46,193 nt of DNA from a bacterium (GTDB taxonomy: Bacteria > Verrucomicrobiota > Verrucomicrobiia > Limisphaerales > JAJXZI01): positions 1-46,193 of the forward strand of contig JAJXZI010000339.1 in the NCBI GenBank assembly GCA_021780115.1, in the 5' to 3' direction. The notes beneath the pieces are model-generated. The model was given only the letters and a program-made list of their open reading frames with translations. It had not been told where the DNA came from and ran no database searches. This document shows positions 42,345 through 46,193 of this stretch, one piece after another. A program made the position numbers and the translations under genes. Every line of letters starts with the position of its first letter. Within the stretch, counting starts at the first letter, position 1.

Positions 42345-43886
42345 ATGGAACCGGGGCTGGCGTCAGCAGCGGAAAGCCGGTTTCATTTACCCTTTCTGCT
42401 CATCGGCCTTTGTCTCCTCGCCACCACCGCCGGTTCCTTTGCCGCTTCCTACGTTCCTTCCTCGCTCACGCCGCCGGCCCCGGCGCGCGAGTTCCGCGGC
42501 GTGTGGCTGGCCACGGTCAACAACCTCAACTGGCCGTCGCGGCCCGGCTTGAGTTCCGCCCAGCAACAGGCCGAGTTGATCGCCCTCCTGGATCGCGCGG
42601 CGCAACTCCAGCTCAACGCCGTCCTTTTCCAGGTGCGCCCGGCGTGCGACGCGCTCTACGCCTCGCGCCTCGAGCCGTGGTCCGAGTATCTCACCGGCGC
42701 GCAGGGCCGGGCGCCGTCGCCGTTCTACGATCCGCTGGCGCTGGCCGTGGCGGAGGCGCACCGGCGCGGGCTGGAATTGCACGCCTGGTTCAATCCCTAC
42801 CGCGTGCGGCACGCGTCGGCCAAGGGAGCGGTCGCCCCGGACCATGTCAGCCGGCGGCGCCCCGAGCTGGTGCGCCGCTACGGCCCGCAGCTCTGGCTCG
42901 ATCCCGGCGAGCCGGCGGTGCAGGACTATTCGCTGTCGGTGGTGCTGGATGTGGTGCGCCGTTACGACGTTGATGGCGTCCACTTCGACGATTACTTCTA
43001 TCCCTACAAGGAGAAGGACGCCGCGGGCAACGAACTGGACTTTCCGGACGAGGCGAGTTGGCGGCGCTACGGCGCGCGCACCGGCCTGAGCCGCGACGAT
43101 TGGCGGCGCGAGAACGTGAACACCTTCCTCCGCCGCGTCTCTCAATCCGTCCACGCCGCCAAGCCGTGGGTCAAGTTTGGCATCAGTCCCTTCGGCATTT
43201 GGCGTCCGGGCAATCCGCCGTCGGTTCAAGGCTTCGACGCTTACGCCCAACTCTACGCCGACTCGCGGAAGTGGCTCGCCAATGGCTGGCTCGACTACTG
43301 CGCCCCGCAGCTTTACTGGGCCGTCGGGGCGAAGGAACAGAGTTTTCCCGCGTTGCTCAAGTGGTGGACGGAGCAGAATCCGCTGGGCCGACACCTGTGG
43401 CCCGGGCTGAACGACGCGAAGGTGGGCGGCGGCCCGGCGGGCTGGCCGGCGAGCGAGATTGTGAATCAAATCCGGCTCACGCGCCGGCAGCCGGGCGCGG
43501 GTGGCGTCATCCATTGGAGCATGAGCAGCCTGATGACCGCGCGCGGCGGCCTGGCGGAGGCGCTGGCGCGGGAGGTTTACGCGCAACCGGCCTTGGTCCC
43601 GGCGTCGCCGTGGCGCGGCAACGCCGCCCCGGGCCGCCCGGTCCTGACGCTCAGCGGCGCTCCGGGCCGAATCCGCGCCCGGTGGCGCCGTGATCCGGCC
43701 GGGGACGTCGTCCGCCTGTGGCTCCTGCAAACGAAGACCCGCGGCGTGTGGGCCACGGAGATTTTCCCCGCGACGGCGAGCGGCGGCACCCTCATCGGCC
43801 GCGTGCCGGACGTGGTGGCCGTCACCGCCGTCGGCCGCACCGGGCTGACCAGCGCGCCGGCCGTGCTCGCGCGGAAAGGAGATTGA
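42345..43886 (+). CDS. GHL10-family secreted glycoside hydrolase-like protein (DUF187)
   Basis: ATG 42345 is chosen because AGGAGG lies 6 nt upstream; it gives 513 aa with a signal peptide (FLLIGLCLLATTAGSFAAS). The catalytic-type TIM barrel begins AREFRGVWLATVNNLNWPSRPG and continues with NAVLFQVRPACDALY, HAWFNPYRVRH, DGVHFDDYFYPYKE, KFGISPFGIWRPG and LDYCAPQLYWAVG, all typical of the glycosyl-hydrolase-like family 10. A C-terminal beta-rich part (from about 425) may be a fibronectin-like module. Relatives act on cell-wall or exopolysaccharide glycans; the substrate is not known. The gene starts 52 bp after attC 2. Confidence 0.92.
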   Translation: MEPGLASAAESRFHLPFLLIGLCLLATTAGSFAASYVPSSLTPPAPAREFRGVWLATVNNLNWPSRPGLSSAQQQAELIALLDRAAQLQLNAVLFQVRPACDALYASRLEPWSEYLTGAQGRAPSPFYDPLALAVAEAHRRGLELHAWFNPYRVRHASAKGAVAPDHVSRRRPELVRRYGPQLWLDPGEPAVQDYSLSVVLDVVRRYDVDGVHFDDYFYPYKEKDAAGNELDFPDEASWRRYGARTGLSRDDWRRENVNTFLRRVSQSVHAAKPWVKFGISPFGIWRPGNPPSVQGFDAYAQLYADSRKWLANGWLDYCAPQLYWAVGAKEQSFPALLKWWTEQNPLGRHLWPGLNDAKVGGGPAGWPASEIVNQIRLTRRQPGAGGVIHWSMSSLMTARGGLAEALAREVYAQPALVPASPWRGNAAPGRPVLTLSGAPGRIRARWRRDPAGDVVRLWLLQTKTRGVWATEIFPATASGGTLIGRVPDVVAVTAVGRTGLTSAPAVLARKGD

Positions 43887-43945
43887 GTTCGCGCGCCGGC
43901 GCCGCCAGCCTTGTCAAGGCCCGGCCCGGGGGCGAAACTTCCGTC

Positions 43946-44899
43946 ATGCGAGTTCCCGCACGACGATTCCCCGCCCCGACGTGTTGCGCCATCGCGCTGG
44001 CCCTTTTCCTCGGCGCGGATCCCCGCGCCGGCTCGGCGGCGCCGGCGCTGGCCTTCAAGCGCGCCGCGGACGGCGGCTTCGCGTTCGACACGGGCCAACT
44101 GCGGGGCCGGTTGCGGCCGGGCGGCCGGGCGCTGGGACTCTGTTCGGTCATCCATGAGCCGACCGGCGCGGCGTTGGACCGCAGCAACGGCCTGTTCAGC
44201 CACTACCGCGTGTTCACCGCGGATCACCGCTACGGCGGCGGCGCCTGGGACTGGCCCGGCACGGCACGGCTGCGGGACGACGGCGCGGTGGAAGTCGAGT
44301 GGCCCGCCGCGGAAGGCCGCCCGTTCGCGCTGCGAGCCGTCTATCGCTGGCACGATCCCGCCACGCTCGATCTGGAGACCAGCGTCACCGCCCACGCGGA
44401 CCTGCCGGGATTCGAGTCTTTTCTGGCTTCCTATTTCAGCGAGCCGTTCACGAACTGTCTCGTCGAAGCGCGGTCGGGATTCGCGGCGGACAGCGGCGCG
44501 CGGTTCATCGAAGCAACCCAGTCGGTCGGCGACTGGCAGATGTTCACGCGCGATTTGAGCGTCCTGACGTTGATCACTGACGGTCGCTGGAAACGGGAGC
44601 CGAACCCGGTCAACTGGGTCATCGTTGGGCAATGGGCCGAACCGCTCGGACTGCGCCGCGCGCCGGCGCTCGGGCTGACCGCCGTGGTCATGGCGGCGCC
44701 GGAAGACTGCTTCGCCCTGGCCACGCCGCAGGAGGCCGACGGCCATCGCTCGCTCTACCTGTCGCTGTTCGGGCGCACCGTGAAGGCGGGCGAAACGGCG
44801 CGGGCGCGGGCGCGGTTGGTGGTCGGGACGGACCTGACGGAACGGCGCGCGGTGGAGTTGTATCAGCGTTACCTCACCCAGCCCGCGCAACCGCGATGA
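43946..44899 (+). CDS. Secreted protein of unknown function
   Basis: The 317 aa start with a signal peptide (CCAIALALFLGADPRAGSAA). The mature part is beta-rich: TGQLRGRLRPGGRALGLCSVIHEPTG, YGGGAWDWPGTARL, AVYRWHDPATLDLETSVTA and a late SLYLSLFGRTVKAGETARARARLVVG. The layout resembles a carbohydrate-binding or galactose-mutarotase-like sandwich, but I recognise no family motif. It follows the GHL10 gene by 59 bp and may share its function in glycan handling outside the cell. A TTGTCA-N17-GAAACT sequence ends 6 nt before the ATG. Confidence 0.75.
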   Translation: MRVPARRFPAPTCCAIALALFLGADPRAGSAAPALAFKRAADGGFAFDTGQLRGRLRPGGRALGLCSVIHEPTGAALDRSNGLFSHYRVFTADHRYGGGAWDWPGTARLRDDGAVEVEWPAAEGRPFALRAVYRWHDPATLDLETSVTAHADLPGFESFLASYFSEPFTNCLVEARSGFAADSGARFIEATQSVGDWQMFTRDLSVLTLITDGRWKREPNPVNWVIVGQWAEPLGLRRAPALGLTAVVMAAPEDCFALATPQEADGHRSLYLSLFGRTVKAGETARARARLVVGTDLTERRAVELYQRYLTQPAQPR

Positions 44900-44921
44900 G
44901 CGCGGTGGCCGAACGGGGCGG

Positions 44922-45218
44922 TTAATCGCCGAAGAGTTTCCGCAATTGCTCCCGCGCGGCCGTTTCGCGGCCCTGCGTGCCTGCTTTCGGCACCCACGAC
45001 CGGGAGGCGAACTCGAACCACTCGCAGAAGTTGGCCCGGTGTTTCTCCAGCACCGGCTCGCTCCGCCGGTCCCGGCACTGCTGCGCCGCGCGCGGATCGT
45101 AGCCCACGCAGTTGAGGCAGACGCGGAGGTCCGCGCCGCACCGGCCGCAGGTTTCCAAACGGCCCGGCTGGCCGGTCAGGGTGTAGTCCGTTCCGCAAGC
45201 GTGGCAATGGCGCGTCAT
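44922..45218 (-). CDS. Small zinc-ribbon protein
   Basis: This 98-aa protein begins MTRHCHACGTDYTLTG and has a second Cys pair in ETCGRCGADLRVCLNCVGYD, giving a likely four-to-six cysteine zinc site. A conserved helix-like middle (CRDRRSEPVLEKHRANFCEWFEF) follows. The family is recognised by pattern only; small proteins of this layout occur in Verrucomicrobia and delta-proteobacteria with no assigned function. It is convergent with the secreted unknown gene. Confidence 0.7.
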   Translation of the reverse strand: MTRHCHACGTDYTLTGQPGRLETCGRCGADLRVCLNCVGYDPRAAQQCRDRRSEPVLEKHRANFCEWFEFASRSWVPKAGTQGRETAAREQLRKLFGD

Positions 45219-45494
45219 GCGCGGAGGCTACCCCGGCGCGCCCGGTTTTCCAGTCCGGAACGATGATGTCTCCCACCCCGTTACCCACCGCTTGGCGCCT
45301 GCTGCCGGCGGGCGAAGTCCGTTGCGCGCCCGTTCAACTTCCGGCCGGGTGGGCGCGGAAAACGAAGTGAACGCGCTTCCGGGCCGTCGCCCCCGACGCA
45401 ATACCGGCTTGCCGGCCAGTGGGCCAGCCGTGTAACAGTTCCCGCGTCTGCCGTGTCCTGAGAGGCTGTATGGCCTTGTCGGGCTATCCGGTGA

Positions 45495-46088
45495 ATGGAC
45501 GAATCAAGCCAGGCGATCGCGGCGTTGCTGCCCGGGGCGCGGGCGCGCGACGCGGCGGCGGCCGAGGCGCTGGTGGCGGCGCTCTATCCGGTGGTGATGG
45601 CGGTCGTCGAGCGCCGGCGCCCCCGGAGCGTGGACGCGGAGGATCTGGCCCAGGAGGTGTTCCTCAAATTGTTCCAGCATCTGGACGATTTCCGCGGCGG
45701 CGGGCCGGAACTCATCGCGTGGGTCCGGCGCACGGCGTTCACGACCTGCCTCAACCAGCATCGCCGGCGCAAGAGCCGGCCGGAACTGCGTTGGGCCGAC
45801 CTGTCGGACGAGCAGGTCGCGGCGCTGGAGGCCGTCCACGCGGCCACCGCCGACCCGACGCCCGCGGAGCAGGCGGGTGGGCGCGATTTGCTCGAGGCGC
45901 TGTTGTCGCGGCTGGCGCCCAAGGAACGGCTCCTCGTGGAATTGGTGGAGGTCGAGCAGCGCGGCGGGGAGGAAGTCCAAGCCCTGACGGGCTGGAGCGC
46001 GGTGAACATCCGCGTCCGGTTGTTCCGGGCGCGGCGCAAGTTGCGCCGTCTCTTCGGCGAACTGGTGAAAGAGCATGAACGCGATTGA
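45495..46088 (+). CDS. ECF-type RNA polymerase sigma factor (second copy type)
   Basis: This 197-aa sigma factor has region 2 in AAAEALVAALYPVVMAVVERR and DAEDLAQEVFLKLFQHLDDF with LIAWVRRTAFTTCLNQHRRR. Region 4 is in LAPKERLLVELVEVEQRGGEEVQALTGWSAVNIRVRLFRARRKLR. It is quite different in sequence from the sigma factor at 4.2 kb. The next gene overlaps it by 14 bp and looks like its anti-sigma partner. The 276-bp stretch upstream (45219-45494) shows no other gene. Confidence 0.92.
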   Translation: MDESSQAIAALLPGARARDAAAAEALVAALYPVVMAVVERRRPRSVDAEDLAQEVFLKLFQHLDDFRGGGPELIAWVRRTAFTTCLNQHRRRKSRPELRWADLSDEQVAALEAVHAATADPTPAEQAGGRDLLEALLSRLAPKERLLVELVEVEQRGGEEVQALTGWSAVNIRVRLFRARRKLRRLFGELVKEHERD

Positions 46089-46193
46089 CCCCCAATTGAA
46101 ACGCCTGTTCGCGCTGGCGCGCCGGAGCGGGCCGGAGCCGGCGGCCGCGCCGCCGGCGTGGTTCGCCCGGCGGGTGGTGCGACGCTGGCTGGC
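46075..46193 (+). CDS. Possible anti-sigma factor (3' partial)
   Basis: ATG 46075 overlaps the sigma stop by 14 bp and the frame stays open to the right edge (MNAIDPQLKRLFALARRSGP). Forty residues are visible, with no membrane helix yet. The overlap with an ECF sigma gene suggests a cognate regulator, as in the 4.2-5.3 kb operon. The identity is inferred from position. Confidence 0.6.
   Translation, partial: MNAIDPQLKRLFALARRSGPEPAAAPPAWFARRVVRRWL

Noticed and set aside
1-46193. tRNA, rRNA, riboswitch or CRISPR
   Set aside because: No cloverleaf, ribosomal segment, known aptamer pattern or regularly spaced repeat was found on reading; a dedicated search (tRNAscan, Rfam) was not possible.

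Overview
The window is GC-rich, densely coding DNA from a Gram-negative bacterium. It is most likely a member of the Verrucomicrobiota (Pedosphaeraceae/Limisphaerales type); this is inference. The support is lipopolysaccharide genes (waaA, rfaE2, a heptose-kinase-like GHMP kinase), a Verrucomicrobia/Planctomycetes-style pseudopilin with a long leader, a FecR protein paired with a CHASE2 adenylate cyclase, ECF sigma/anti-sigma pairs, and many short palindromic dispersed repeats between and inside genes. No rRNA, tRNA or CRISPR array was seen.

Layout. 1-1.9 kb: a partial DUF2075 nuclease-helicase-like protein. 1.9-3.4 kb: an orphan OppD-type ATPase (minus strand) followed by a gene remnant that carries a 119-bp element with covarying hairpin ends. 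3.6-6.3 kb: a GNAT acetyltransferase, then an ECF sigma / anti-sigma / DUF3106 operon. 6.3-8.2 kb: a DUF47-pit phosphate uptake pair (minus). 8.7-13.5 kb: an acetate module made of an AcuC-like deacetylase, acetyl-CoA synthetase and an OFA-family MFS carrier. 13.6-18.8 kb: an outer-membrane barrel, an SDR, a GHMP kinase, a GT8-like protein and a pseudopilin. 18.9-22.2 kb: a minus-strand surface-polysaccharide operon (rfaE2, two GT4 glycosyltransferases, a methyltransferase), divergent from secA (22.3-25.5 kb). 25.6-29 kb: FecR and the CHASE2 adenylate cyclase, separated by an intrinsic terminator. 29-32.3 kb: the coaD-yceD-rpmF-plsX-fabH cluster. 32.3-34 kb: a PilZ-like protein and a PilT/PilU ATPase. 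34-40.2 kb: waaA, a stand-alone CoaB, recG and a fucose-isomerase-like protein. 40.6-42.3 kb: a two-cassette integron fragment. 42.3-46.2 kb: a GHL10 glycosidase, a secreted unknown, a zinc-ribbon protein and a second ECF sigma / anti-sigma pair cut by the right edge.

The most unusual part is 40.6-42.3 kb. Two gene cassettes in the same orientation each end in an attC recombination site with correct RYYYAAC/GTTRRRY core sites and a stem carrying one extrahelical A. No integrase gene lies in the window, so this is a CALIN (attC cluster lacking an integrase). The first cassette encodes a protein that may belong to the pPIWI-associated nuclease group; the second encodes a membrane protein whose last residues are read from its own attC. 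The other main theme is repeats: at least four kinds of palindromic or inverted-repeat elements, two of them translated in frame within mfs and recG.
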